NCBI GenBank assembly: GCA_024239055.1
Contig: JANBVJ010000001.1
Coordinates: 310,001-374,000 of the forward strand
DNA length: 64,000 nucleotides
Reading direction: 5' to 3'
Source: Patescibacteria group bacterium
GTDB lineage: Bacteria > Patescibacteria > Paceibacteria > Paceibacterales > UBA10102
Each line of letters begins with the position of its first letter. The first letter of the stretch is position 1. Under the pieces are notes generated by a model. That model was given only the letters and a program-made list of their open reading frames with translations, was not told the origin of the DNA and did not search any database. Both the position numbers and the translations under genes were made by a program. Shown here one piece after another: positions 15,374 through 24,428 of the stretch.

Positions 15374-16726
15374 TTATTTAAACAGCCATGTAAAACGGGT
15401 AATAGTAGTTGTGGAACATAATCTTAATAAGTTCTTTGTAATAATGGTTGCAGAAAACATGCTTAAAATAACACCAATAAAAAGCATTAAGGCGAACCCC
15501 TGAACAAATGATGTACCAAACCAAAATAGAATAAGAGCTACCAATAAGGTAGTAATGTTACCATCCCGGATAGATGGCCATGCCCTGCGGAATCCTTCTT
15601 CCACCGCACTCCCAAAACTTCTGCCGTCCCGCAACTCTTCGCGGAGTCGCGCAAAGATTAAAATATTTGCGTCAACCGCCATTCCAATAGATAAAACAAG
15701 TCCTCCTATGCCAGCTAAAGTGAATGTGGCTCCAATACCCTTAAAAAAGGCAAGTACAAAGGCCATGTACATAAGTAATGCCAGAGACGCCAAAAGCCCT
15801 GGTAGACGGTAAAAAAGAATTAAAAATACAACAATTAATATAAGTCCTATTACTCCTGCTCTTAAACTCTCCTGCAAAGAAATGGCTCCCAATGTAGGCC
15901 CTACGCTTAATTGAGATAACAGAGTAATGGGTACTGGAAGTGCTCCTGCATTTAACTCACGAACTATCTGACGCGCCTCTTGTAATGTAAAGACTCCCGT
16001 AATCTGGGCTGAACCCCCTGAAATTGCTGATTGCACAATGGGAGACTGGATAGGAATGCCATCAAGATAAATGGCAAGAGGCAGGCCAATATTACGTGCG
16101 GTTATCTCCTCAAATAACTCAGAACCTTCATCATCAAATTGTAAAAGAATCTGGGGCTGTTGTGTAATATTATCAAAATCAATAGAGGCTTTTTCTAAGT
16201 ACTTTCCTGTGAGTTTAGTTACTACAAACGGATTTCCTGTAAGCTCAGCTGTTTCGTCTCCTTGTGCATCTCTGGCTTCTTGAGTAAGTTCCCGGAAGTC
16301 TAGGAATGGAGTCTGTCCTATCATCTGAACAGCTAGAGCAGGGTCTACGATACCGGCTAACTCTACAATAAGGCGTCTGGAATCTCCCGAACCCTCGGTC
16401 TGTACTAAGGGTTCTGTAACACCAAACAAGTTAACTCTTCTCTCAATAACGTCTCTTAGTCCTTCCATTGACTCGTCATACTCAAAAGAAGCAATAGCTG
16501 ACAGATCTGCCTCATATACCAAATGAATACCTCCCTGAAGATCTAAGCCTAATTTAAAAGGAGTCTCAGGAATGTGTGAGACAACTGGAATGACAGAAAA
16601 ACTTTCTGTTTGTGTATTAAAAGAATCAATTACCTTATTTGTATAGCTAGGGTAATCAAAAGCTGCGGCCACCACAGCTAATGCCGCTACAAGAGTTAAG
16701 AGAATAACAACATTGCGTTTTCTCAT
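15374..16726 (-). CDS. secD: Protein translocase subunit SecD
   Basis: A 450-residue SecD, the partner of SecF. It shows helix 1 (8-25), the signature FKLGLDLQGGIHLVYEAD (57-74), the P1 periplasmic domain with IVELAG, and six C-terminal helices with GGLVLSIGMAVDANILIFARLREE (about 344-367). Compared with E. coli SecD (615) the periplasmic domain is short, which is usual in Gram-positive-like and CPR cells. It belongs to a run with secF and, further upstream, secA. Confidence 0.95.
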   Translation of the reverse strand: MRKRNVVILLTLVAALAVVAAAFDYPSYTNKVIDSFNTQTESFSVIPVVSHIPETPFKLGLDLQGGIHLVYEADLSAIASFEYDESMEGLRDVIERRVNLFGVTEPLVQTEGSGDSRRLIVELAGIVDPALAVQMIGQTPFLDFRELTQEARDAQGDETAELTGNPFVVTKLTGKYLEKASIDFDNITQQPQILLQFDDEGSELFEEITARNIGLPLAIYLDGIPIQSPIVQSAISGGSAQITGVFTLQEARQIVRELNAGALPVPITLLSQLSVGPTLGAISLQESLRAGVIGLILIVVFLILFYRLPGLLASLALLMYMAFVLAFFKGIGATFTLAGIGGLVLSIGMAVDANILIFARLREELRDGRSFGSAVEEGFRRAWPSIRDGNITTLLVALILFWFGTSFVQGFALMLFIGVILSMFSATIITKNLLRLCSTTTITRFTWLFK

Positions 16727-16743
16727 CTTTCATATCCTACCAC

Positions 16744-17376
16744 CTATAATCCCGCTAGTAAAGCTGAAATAATACCTATTAGAAAGATGCCGTCAAACAC
16801 TCCGGCTCCCCCAATAGATAGAATTCCCTGTCCTTCTTTAATCACACGTGGAAGGTGTAATAAATCAGCTCCTATTAAAACTCCAGAGGTTCCTGCGATA
16901 AAAGCAACAAGTGGGGCATATCCGGGAGCTGCCACAAAGGCAATTACGGCAACAATTACGGCAGAAAGAAGAGCTGGGACTGCAATACCCTTACCTGGAA
17001 TGAATTTAGCTAAGTAATAAGAAACTGCGGTCATTAATACAATGGGAATAACAACCAACTCAAGAGGAACCTTTGTTAAAAGATATAAAGAGATAAGTAA
17101 GGGAATAACGGCTCCACCAACATTAATAGATAAGCCTTGGGCAATAAACTTCTTTTTTCTTATTAAACCAAAAAAATGTGTTTCTTCCACCTCTACAATC
17201 CTTCTTCTACCTAATGGAATATTTATTAAAGAACCTAAAAGCATAATAGCTAAAATACCAATAACAAATTCTGGAGCTATACCAAGATTCTCAAACCCAA
17301 TCCTTATTACTTGAAAGAACCCCAGAATAATCAAAAATGGGATTGCTAATATAAAGAGAATAATCAAAAGGAGCAT
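16744..17376 (-). CDS. DUF1614 family membrane protein
   Basis: A 210-residue protein with six or seven hydrophobic segments. The motif LSINVGGAVIPLLISLYL (about 83-100), the cytoplasmic loop KFIPGKGIAVPALLSA and the C-terminal LSIGGAGVFDGIFLIG are hallmarks of DUF1614. Function is unknown; the repeated GG-A patterns suggest a transporter or sensor core. It sits between secD and a nucleotidyltransferase with short gaps. Confidence 0.75.
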   Translation of the reverse strand: MLLLIILFILAIPFLIILGFFQVIRIGFENLGIAPEFVIGILAIMLLGSLINIPLGRRRIVEVEETHFFGLIRKKKFIAQGLSINVGGAVIPLLISLYLLTKVPLELVVIPIVLMTAVSYYLAKFIPGKGIAVPALLSAVIVAVIAFVAAPGYAPLVAFIAGTSGVLIGADLLHLPRVIKEGQGILSIGGAGVFDGIFLIGIISALLAGL

Positions 17377-17378
17377 AC

Positions 17379-17816
17379 CTATTTATCCTTCTTAAAATCC
17401 TTGAGTAACCAAGAGCTTGACTGCACCTTACCTCCTTTTCCAACGTTAAATACCATTTCGCACCCAACCTCCTCACATGCAGCAACCTCTGGAATATTCT
17501 TTTTAACTCTATCCCCGCCGTTAGCAAAAATATCTGGTTGTATTCTCTTTAAGTCCTCTACAACACTCATATCTTCTGGATTAGATGGATGTTGTGAGAG
17601 TACTACCCTATCAACAGCAGAAAGTGCCTCTAGAATCTCCTTGCGCTCATCTTGTGGCATAAAAACAAATCCTTTCTTTTTTAACAACCAATTATCATTA
17701 TTTAAAATAACTACAAGTTCATCCCCAAGCTTCCTTGCTTCTTTAAACAAACGAATATGCCCAATATGAATAGGATCATACCCGCCTGAGACAACTACAA
17801 TTCTTTTTTTATTCAT
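17379..17816 (-). CDS. Cytidylyltransferase-family nucleotidyltransferase (TagD/HldE C-domain type)
   Basis: A 145-residue enzyme of the HxGH nucleotidyltransferase superfamily. The motifs are SGGYDPIHIGHI (10-21, with the HIGH box), LNNDNWLLKKKG (about 38-49) and NGGDR (about 99-103), with a terminal SSSWLL in place of the ISST loop. Relatives attach CMP or AMP to glycerol-3-phosphate, heptose-1-phosphate or similar sugars. The substrate cannot be told from sequence; the envelope context would fit an activated polyol or sugar. It lies 6 nt after secA and 2 nt before the DUF1614 gene. Confidence 0.75.
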   Translation of the reverse strand: MNKKRIVVVSGGYDPIHIGHIRLFKEARKLGDELVVILNNDNWLLKKKGFVFMPQDERKEILEALSAVDRVVLSQHPSNPEDMSVVEDLKRIQPDIFANGGDRVKKNIPEVAACEEVGCEMVFNVGKGGKVQSSSWLLKDFKKDK

Positions 17817-17822
17817 GAAATA

Positions 17823-20279
17823 TTATCCTTTATGCTGTGGCGAATTAATCATACCGCACCGTTTGTACTTCAAACCCGAACCACAGGGGCACGGATCATT
17901 CCTTCCAATCTTATTTGCTCTTGATTGTGAAACCGTAACGTGAGAATGTGGTTGCCTGTTCTGAGAATTTACCTGAATACGCATTAAGGAATGCGCAATC
18001 ATATTATCCATATTAGAAAGCAAATCCTTATACATACGATGTCCTTCTGACTTATATTCCACAAGAGGGTCTTTCTGCCCATAAGCACGCAGTCTGACTG
18101 AGTCTCTTAACTGCTCCATGTTCTCTAAATGCTCCATCCATAAGGAATCAATAACCTTTAAAGGTACGAACTTCTCGGCTTCCGCCATACGTTCCTCTCC
18201 GAGTTCTTCTTCCTTTGCCATATAGGTTTGTTCAGAATATTCTTTCTGGGAAAGAACAATATCTATAAGATACGGCTTTAGTTCCTTTTTCTCAGCTAAC
18301 TCAAGTATTTCATTTCTCTTTTTGTATACAGCTTCCCTGTGATGATTAAGAACATCGTCATAGTCCAAAAGATGTTTTCTTGCGTCAAAGTTCATACCCT
18401 CCACCTTTGACTGGGCTGAACCCAAGGCATTGGTAACTATCTTTGACTCAATAGGCTGATCTTCTGCAATATTCATCTTATCCATCATGCCCTTAATGCG
18501 ATCCCCTCCAAAGATACGCATTAAATCATCTTCCAAAGATACTAGAAATACAGAAGACCCTGGGTCTCCCTGACGACCAGACCTTCCTCGCAGCTGGTTA
18601 TCAATACGTCTGGCCTCATGTCTTTCTGTTCCAATAATATGCAGCCCTCCTGCTGCTTTTACCTTTTCAGCCTCACTTTCTGAAGCGGGATTGCCTCCAA
18701 GCACAATATCCACTCCCCTTCCTGCCATGTTTGTCGCTACTGTTACTGCTGAAAGGCGACCGGCTTGGGCAATAATCTCACCCTCCTGCTCGTGCTGCTT
18801 TGCATTTAGGATTTTGTGCTGAATGCCCTCTCTGGTCAATAACCTTCCAAGCTGTTCGTTCTTTTCAATGGAAACCGTACCTATGAGCACGGGCTGCCCT
18901 TTTTCATGGCGTTCTTTTATCTCTTTCACCACAGCCTGAAGTTTTCCATTAGCTGTCTTGTACACGCGGTCGGGCTTATCCTCTCGAATAATGGGTTTGT
19001 TTGGAGGAACAATAACAGTATCTAAATGATAGACCTTATGAAACTCTTCTGCTGATGTGGCTGCAGTACCCGTCATTCCTGCAATCTTTTTATACATACG
19101 AAAGTAATTCTGAAAGGTAACGGAAGCCAATGTAATGGATTCTGCCTGAACCTGCACGCCTTCTTTTGCTTCCAATGCCTGATGCAGACCTCCAGAAAAG
19201 CGGCGCCCGGGCAATAAACGTCCAGTAAACTCGTCCACAATCATAACCTGCCCTTCTCGTACTACATAATCTTTATCTCGCTGAAATAGTGTTTGCGCTT
19301 TTAAAGCTTGTTCTAGATGATGCAAATACTTAATCCCCTTTTCCTGATAAATATCCTTAACTCCTGCCAGCGCCTCCACCTTATCTATGCCTACTTCCGT
19401 TAATGTTACGGCCTTCATTTTCTCATCTATCTGGTAATGTTCATCCTTTTTTAACTGAGGGATCAATCTTGCAAAGTCAGCATACCAGTTAGAACTCTCG
19501 CTATCTGGAGCTGAAATAATTAAAGGAGTTCTTGATTCGTCAATCAGCACAGAGTCAACTTCGTCAATAATCACGTAATTGTGCCCCCGCTGAACCTTAG
19601 CCTCTAAAGAATAGGCCATATTGTCTCGCAAGTAGTCAAAGCCAAACTCGTTGTTGGTGCCATACGTTACATCAGCTGCATACGCCTCCTTTCTCTCTAC
19701 GGGGCGCAGATAGCTTTCTTGCACCTTAAACCCTCCTACATCATCCCTTTCTTCATCTAACTCTTCAGAACCTTTAAAATCCGGGTCATAAACAAAGGAG
19801 GAATCGTGAGCAATACATCCAACAGATATTCCAAGTGCATGATATATCTGACCCATCCAGACTGTGTCTCTTTTTGTCAGATAATCGTTTACGGTAACCA
19901 AGTGAACTCCTTTTCCCTCAAGAGCATTCAAATAAATGGCTAGTGTAGAAGTAAGAGTCTTTCCTTCACCAGTTCTCATTTCTGCAATCTTGCCTTGATG
20001 TAGAACAATTCCTCCAATTAATTGAACATCAAAATGTCTTTGGTCCAAAGTTCTAACAGCAGCCTCTCTTGTTAAAGTAAAAGCCTCAACTAATACATCG
20101 TCTAATGACTTTCCTTCTTTTAATTGTTCTTGTAATTCTTTTGTCTTTTCCTTTAACTGCACATCTGAAAGCTTCTGCATTTCTGGCTCCAATGCATTTA
20201 TTTCTGCAACCTTAGGATTCAGCTTCTTTATGGATGACTCATTTGCATCCCCAAGAATAGCTTTAAATATGTTTGCCAT
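17823..20279 (-). CDS. secA: Protein translocase ATPase SecA
   Basis: SecA pushes unfolded preproteins through SecYEG. The 818-residue protein has Walker A MRTGEGKT (about 101-108), DEVDSVLIDESRTPL (about 209-223), GMTGTA, TNMAGRGVDI (helicase motif V) and QLRGRSGRQGDPG (motif VI). The C-terminal SEC-C zinc motif is CPCGSGLKYKRC, as in SecA that binds SecB or ribosomes. It is 80-100 residues shorter than E. coli SecA, mainly in the linker. It begins 2 nt after murB. Confidence 0.97.
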   Translation of the reverse strand: MANIFKAILGDANESSIKKLNPKVAEINALEPEMQKLSDVQLKEKTKELQEQLKEGKSLDDVLVEAFTLTREAAVRTLDQRHFDVQLIGGIVLHQGKIAEMRTGEGKTLTSTLAIYLNALEGKGVHLVTVNDYLTKRDTVWMGQIYHALGISVGCIAHDSSFVYDPDFKGSEELDEERDDVGGFKVQESYLRPVERKEAYAADVTYGTNNEFGFDYLRDNMAYSLEAKVQRGHNYVIIDEVDSVLIDESRTPLIISAPDSESSNWYADFARLIPQLKKDEHYQIDEKMKAVTLTEVGIDKVEALAGVKDIYQEKGIKYLHHLEQALKAQTLFQRDKDYVVREGQVMIVDEFTGRLLPGRRFSGGLHQALEAKEGVQVQAESITLASVTFQNYFRMYKKIAGMTGTAATSAEEFHKVYHLDTVIVPPNKPIIREDKPDRVYKTANGKLQAVVKEIKERHEKGQPVLIGTVSIEKNEQLGRLLTREGIQHKILNAKQHEQEGEIIAQAGRLSAVTVATNMAGRGVDIVLGGNPASESEAEKVKAAGGLHIIGTERHEARRIDNQLRGRSGRQGDPGSSVFLVSLEDDLMRIFGGDRIKGMMDKMNIAEDQPIESKIVTNALGSAQSKVEGMNFDARKHLLDYDDVLNHHREAVYKKRNEILELAEKKELKPYLIDIVLSQKEYSEQTYMAKEEELGEERMAEAEKFVPLKVIDSLWMEHLENMEQLRDSVRLRAYGQKDPLVEYKSEGHRMYKDLLSNMDNMIAHSLMRIQVNSQNRQPHSHVTVSQSRANKIGRNDPCPCGSGLKYKRCGMINSPQHKG

Positions 20280-20281
20280 AT

Positions 20282-21229
20282 CTATGCAATATACTGCACT
20301 TCTTCTTCTAATTCCACCCCGTACTTGTCTTTTATAATAGTCTTTACCTTTTTAGTAAGGGAGAGGACATCTTTAGCTGTAGCTCCTCCAAGGTTCACAA
20401 TGTAGTTTGGGTGCTTTTCTGAAACCTGTGCTGCACCCTCTTTCATCCCTTGCAACCTGGCTTCAGCTATTAAGGCTGCTGTTGGAAGCACAGGAAAGGG
20501 ATCTACCTTTATCGCGTCCTTAAACTGTTCTTGAACCTCATGGGGCACATTCTTTAAATCAGAGTTCTTAAACATTGAGCCTGCGTTCGGGTACTCTAAA
20601 GGATGGTACTTTTCTCTATGTTTAATGTTTGAGGCCGCAACTCTCTCAATTTCCTCTTTATTACCCTCTTTCAACTCAAATGTGGCAGATAACACAATCA
20701 AGTTCTTTTTCTTAAATATTGAGCTTCGGTATCCAAACTCACACTCTTTATTTGATAATATGCGTACTTCTTTATTCTCATCTAATATATCAACACTCAC
20801 TATATTGTCTTTTGTCTCGCCTCCAAAGGCTCCTGCATTGCCACGTACAGCCCCTCCTACAGAGCCAGGAAGCCCTCCAGCCCACTCAAGGCCAGATAAT
20901 CCCCTATTGCCTGTTTCTTTAACTAAGGTGGAGACAGAAACTCCGGCTCCAGCTGTAACTATTGTGCTCTCAATAGTCCACTCCATATTCTCCATAAGAA
21001 TTACCAGGCCGTTAAAGCCTTCATCTGAAACAAGAACATTACTACCTCCAGCCAAAATAAAAAACGGCATTCCAATCTTTGTGGCTGCCCCTATTGCTTC
21101 TTTTATATCCTCTGTTGTTTTTGCTTCAAATAGATACTGTGCCGGCCCGCCAATCTTAAAGGTTGTAAGGGGAGCCAACGCTACATTCCTTTCTACCTGA
21201 GGCAGTAATTCTGAAAGTTCCATAATCAT
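20282..21229 (-). CDS. murB: UDP-N-acetylenolpyruvoylglucosamine reductase MurB
   Basis: MurB makes UDP-MurNAc, using FAD and NADPH. The FAD-binding signatures are TTFKIGGPAQ, AGGSNVLVSDEGFNGLVI and GLSGLEWAGGLPGSVGGAVRGNAGAFGG (split here as shown), followed by the type I-like domain with YPNAGSMFKN and HPNYIVNLGGATAKDV. A serine in NAGSMFKN is the usual proton donor. I chose ATG at 21227-21229 (315 residues); a TTG 11 codons earlier would add a tail not typical of MurB, and a second ATG lies two codons later. The leader contains a CGGGAG/CTCCCG inverted repeat (21244-21292). Confidence 0.93.
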   Translation of the reverse strand: MIMELSELLPQVERNVALAPLTTFKIGGPAQYLFEAKTTEDIKEAIGAATKIGMPFFILAGGSNVLVSDEGFNGLVILMENMEWTIESTIVTAGAGVSVSTLVKETGNRGLSGLEWAGGLPGSVGGAVRGNAGAFGGETKDNIVSVDILDENKEVRILSNKECEFGYRSSIFKKKNLIVLSATFELKEGNKEEIERVAASNIKHREKYHPLEYPNAGSMFKNSDLKNVPHEVQEQFKDAIKVDPFPVLPTAALIAEARLQGMKEGAAQVSEKHPNYIVNLGGATAKDVLSLTKKVKTIIKDKYGVELEEEVQYIA

Positions 21230-21320
21230 AAATCCCAATGAACCGGGAGCGTTAAACTCCAACTTGTAAGTCTATGTGAGTGCTGCCTCCCGATTCGTAT
21301 TTATACTAGCAAAATCTCTA

Positions 21321-21350
21321 TAAAAAGCAAAAGACCCCGAGGGGTCTTTT
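21321..21350 (-). terminator. Terminator ending the glycan operon and the small RNA
   Basis: AAAAGACCCC and GGGGTCTTTT form a 10-bp stem (21329-21350) followed on the minus strand by GCTTTTTA. It is the only clear terminator after the 26-kb gene run ending at 21449. Confidence 0.8.
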
Positions 21351-21394
21351 ACCGACTTACGTGAAGCAGTCATCCGAAGACGAACAGCTCTCAC
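21321..21394 (-). ncRNA. Small structured RNA of about 74 nt, class unknown
   Basis: A perfect promoter (21401-21429) predicts a start at about 21394. The RNA then folds into a hairpin: GTGA(g)AGC (21394-21387) pairs with GCTTCAC (21367-21361), with one bulged G, and inside it TCGTC/GATGA is capped by a UUCG tetraloop (21383-21370). A linker and a 10-bp terminator stem (21350-21329) followed by GC and five T complete it. No SRP, 6S or tmRNA signature is visible. It could be an independent sRNA or an attenuated leader of murB-secA. Confidence 0.6.
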
Positions 21395-21400
21395 GGTTCC

Positions 21401-21429
21401 ATTATATGCTATTTTTACTCTTTTGTCAA
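21401..21429 (-). promoter_or_regulatory. Perfect sigma-70 promoter of the small RNA
   Basis: TTGACA (21429-21424), exactly 17 nt, and TATAAT (21406-21401). It begins 20 nt after the stop codon of the dehydratase gene. Confidence 0.88.
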
Positions 21430-21448
21430 CACAGAAAATTAAAGAAAA

Positions 21449-23311
21449 CTATTCATCTAATTTTGAAGTGTATGTTGGAATGAGTTTTTTCAAAATACGG
21501 ATAATAATTGAGGGATCAGATATACGCATAAGTTCAACAAGTACCTTTTCTAATATAGATGGATTAATTGATGTAAGTTGTGCTACGAATATTTTTTGAT
21601 TCTGAGTTTTAATTGTACCCTCTTCTGCTGTAAGTATCTCTTCAAATAACTTCTCCCCTGGTCTTAATCCTGTAAAAACAATGGGAATATCTTTATCTGA
21701 CTCAAACCCTGAAAGTTTAATCATATTTTTAGCTAAATCTAAAATCTTAATAGGTTCTCCCATATCCAAAACAAAAACTTCACCTCCTTTCTCCATAGCC
21801 CCTGCCTGCATTACTAGCAGACAAGCTTCAGGAGTAGTCATAAAATATCTTTGCATATCAGGATGCGTTACTACTACAGGACCACCTCTTTTAATTTGCT
21901 CCTCAAATATTGAAACAACATTTCCTCTACTATCTAATACATTACCAAATCGAACTGAGCAAAACTTTGTCTGATTCTTTTGATTCAATACTTCACATAT
22001 CATCTCCCCTACGCGCTTCGTTGCTCCCATTACTGAAGTTGGGTTAACCGCCTTATCAGTAGAAATAAATACAAAATTATCTACATTATATTTCAAAGCA
22101 CTCTCTGCAACTACCTTTGTTCCTCCAATATTATTCTTTACAGCCTCCAAAGCATCCAATTCCATTAATGGCACATGTTTATATGCTGCTGCATGAAAGA
22201 CAATGTTAGGCTTAATCTTTGCAAAAAGCTTATCTATCTTTATCTCGTCCCCAATATCTCCAACCACAGACTCAAGTTTCACGTTTGGATATACTCGCTT
22301 CAACTCCCCTGAGATATGAAAAATGCCAGTCTCATCTTGATCTATAAGAACTAAAAGAGACGGTTGAAATGATGCGGTTTGTCTAGCTATCTCAGAACCA
22401 ATAGAACCAGCTGCTCCAGTAACAAGAACAATCTTTCCTTTTATAAATGATTCTATAAGCTCGGTGTCCCTTGCAACAGACTCTCTCTGCAAAAGATCCT
22501 TTACCCGAACTTCGCGCACACTACTCATTGAAATCTTTCCGCCAATAATTTCATTTAGTGAAGGAATAATTTTAATATCCTGAATTCCTGCCTGTCTGCC
22601 CAGATCAACCGCTTTCTTAATTACATCTGAACCGGCAGAAGGAAGAGCAATAATAATCTCTTCAATATTATGAAACAATACAACCTTAGGAATATCATCT
22701 ATCTTCCCCACTACTTTAACACCATGAATAATCTCCCCCTTTTTACTATCCTTATCATCAACAAAACACTCTGGGTGATACTTTCCTTGTCCTGATATTA
22801 TGCTCCTAACAAGTTGCTCTCCTGCATCCCCTGCTCCTACAATTAAAACCCTTCTGCACTTATCACCAATACTAGATATATTCTGCAGATAAACCCGCTT
22901 TGTCAGTCTTAAGCCACCTGTAGTTATAAATACAAGCATATAAGACATTAATAGGACAGAGCGTGGAAACTCTACAAAAGTATTATCTCTGAAAAGAAAT
23001 ATTGTCACTGCAATAATAATAAAACTAAGAGTAACTGCTTTTAATAAAGAAAAGACTTCTTTTGTACTTACATACACCCAAGATATTGAATGAAGCCCAA
23101 AGAAATATAACATTGGCAAAACAACTCCAAGAGAAGTAGCAAGTGTCCACTGAAAAACTCCATCTAAATATATAGTAGGAACAACTCCATCAAAACGTAG
23201 TAAAAATGCAAGAAGTACAGATACTGTAATTAAAATAATATCAGCTGTAATAAAAAACAAAGTTCTTTTAATAGATGCACGCTGTATAAATTTCTGTAGA
23301 ATATTATTCAT
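21449..23311 (-). CDS. Membrane-bound nucleotide-sugar 4,6-dehydratase (PglF/WbpM/CapD family)
   Basis: A 620-residue protein. Four membrane helices (about 15-130) are followed by a CoA-binding-like Rossmann domain (GAGDAGEQLVRS, about 157) and an extended SDR domain with VTGAAGSIGSEIARQ (about 295-309), FHAAAYKHVPLME and the active-site segment STDKAVNPTSVMGATKRVGE (about 417-436). Relatives remove water from UDP-GlcNAc to give UDP-4-keto-6-deoxy-hexose. It lies last in the glycan operon, after the aminotransferase and WecA-like genes (overlap 8 nt), which fits a diamino-trideoxy sugar pathway. Confidence 0.87.
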   Translation of the reverse strand: MNNILQKFIQRASIKRTLFFITADIILITVSVLLAFLLRFDGVVPTIYLDGVFQWTLATSLGVVLPMLYFFGLHSISWVYVSTKEVFSLLKAVTLSFIIIAVTIFLFRDNTFVEFPRSVLLMSYMLVFITTGGLRLTKRVYLQNISSIGDKCRRVLIVGAGDAGEQLVRSIISGQGKYHPECFVDDKDSKKGEIIHGVKVVGKIDDIPKVVLFHNIEEIIIALPSAGSDVIKKAVDLGRQAGIQDIKIIPSLNEIIGGKISMSSVREVRVKDLLQRESVARDTELIESFIKGKIVLVTGAAGSIGSEIARQTASFQPSLLVLIDQDETGIFHISGELKRVYPNVKLESVVGDIGDEIKIDKLFAKIKPNIVFHAAAYKHVPLMELDALEAVKNNIGGTKVVAESALKYNVDNFVFISTDKAVNPTSVMGATKRVGEMICEVLNQKNQTKFCSVRFGNVLDSRGNVVSIFEEQIKRGGPVVVTHPDMQRYFMTTPEACLLVMQAGAMEKGGEVFVLDMGEPIKILDLAKNMIKLSGFESDKDIPIVFTGLRPGEKLFEEILTAEEGTIKTQNQKIFVAQLTSINPSILEKVLVELMRISDPSIIIRILKKLIPTYTSKLDE

Positions 23312-24428
23312 GGTGTTTTATTGCCTTATCCAATACATCTACTACATATGCAATCTGCTTCTCTGTAATATTTGAAAAGAATGGAAGGGCAATAGTTCTA
23401 TCACTCACATATTCTGTTATAGGAAAGTCTCCTCTCTTATATGAAAATGAGTCTACGTAGAAGGGTTGCAAATGAATTGGAGTAAAGTATGGACGACTCT
23501 GCACACCTTGGTCTTCAAGATATTCAATAATTCTATCCCCCTGATCTTTCGTATATGAATCTGCAAGTTGAATAACATATACAAACCAGCTCATTGTAAC
23601 GTCAGAAGATACAAAAGGAATTTGAACTCCTGTAATATTTTGCAGTGCTTTATTATATATTTCAGCTGCTTTAGTCCGCTTTAAAAGAATCTCTTCAAAT
23701 CTATTTAATTGAGCAACTCCTAGGGCAGCCTGCATTTCAGGTAATCTATAATTATATCCAAGACGCACATGTTCCAGCCACTTGCCATCTTTTACCCTGC
23801 GTCCTTGATTTGCCATACTACGAGAAAGCTCGGCTATCTCTTCATTATCTGTAAGAACAACTCCCCCTTCTCCTGTAGTAAACTGTTTATTTGGATAAAA
23901 GGAAAAAACAGCAGCATCTCCAAAGCTTCCACATGCTTTATTTTTGTACTTTGCTCCTACCGCTTCCGCTGAATCCTCAATTACTTTAAGATTATGCTTT
24001 TTGGCAATATCTAAAATAGTATCCCAGTCAGCTGGATGACCAAAAACATCTACTGCAAGAATTGCTTTTGTTCTTGGTGTAATCTTTTCCTCAATTTTTT
24101 CAGGATCAATAGCAAGTGTATCTTTTTTAATATCACAAAAAACTGGGGTTGCTCCTTCATATAAAATACAATTTGAAGAAGCAATAAATGAAAATGGAGT
24201 TGTAATTACTTCGTCCCCCTTACCAATTTGCAAAGAACGTATAATTAAATGTAAGGCCGAGGTGCCAGAGTTTACTCCTACAGCATATTTTCTTTCAGCT
24301 AATTCAGCCATCTGTTTCTCAAACTCAACCAATCTTGGCCCCATACTCAAAGTTGGAGTCTTAAGCACCTCTAAAACTACTTGCTGATCTTCTGCTGTAA
24401 TATCTGGTTGTGATAATGGAATTTTCAT
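23304..24428 (-). CDS. DegT/DnrJ/EryC1/StrS family sugar aminotransferase
   Basis: A PLP enzyme that aminates a keto-sugar, probably the 4-keto product of the dehydratase encoded next. Motifs are SGTSALHL, TTPFSFIASSN, EDSAEAVGA, and FSFYPNKQFTTGEGG, where K181 (counted from the chosen start) should bind PLP. The C-terminal YNYRLPEMQAALG is typical. I chose the ATG at 24426-24428 because it overlaps the TGA of the WecA-like gene in ATGA; an ATG four codons earlier is possible. The closest known types are PglE, WbpE and ArnB-like enzymes. Confidence 0.9.
   Translation of the reverse strand: MKIPLSQPDITAEDQQVVLEVLKTPTLSMGPRLVEFEKQMAELAERKYAVGVNSGTSALHLIIRSLQIGKGDEVITTPFSFIASSNCILYEGATPVFCDIKKDTLAIDPEKIEEKITPRTKAILAVDVFGHPADWDTILDIAKKHNLKVIEDSAEAVGAKYKNKACGSFGDAAVFSFYPNKQFTTGEGGVVLTDNEEIAELSRSMANQGRRVKDGKWLEHVRLGYNYRLPEMQAALGVAQLNRFEEILLKRTKAAEIYNKALQNITGVQIPFVSSDVTMSWFVYVIQLADSYTKDQGDRIIEYLEDQGVQSRPYFTPIHLQPFYVDSFSYKRGDFPITEYVSDRTIALPFFSNITEKQIAYVVDVLDKAIKHHE

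Noticed and set aside
21272..21394. GTG-started minus-strand frame of 40 codons over the small RNA, rich in Arg and Ser
   Set aside because: It runs straight through the terminator stem, and its start lies on the predicted +1. The folded RNA explains the region better.
21321..21394. Signal recognition particle RNA or 6S RNA as identity of the small RNA
   Set aside because: No GGAAGCAGC-type SRP loop and no long central-bubble helix as in 6S RNA.
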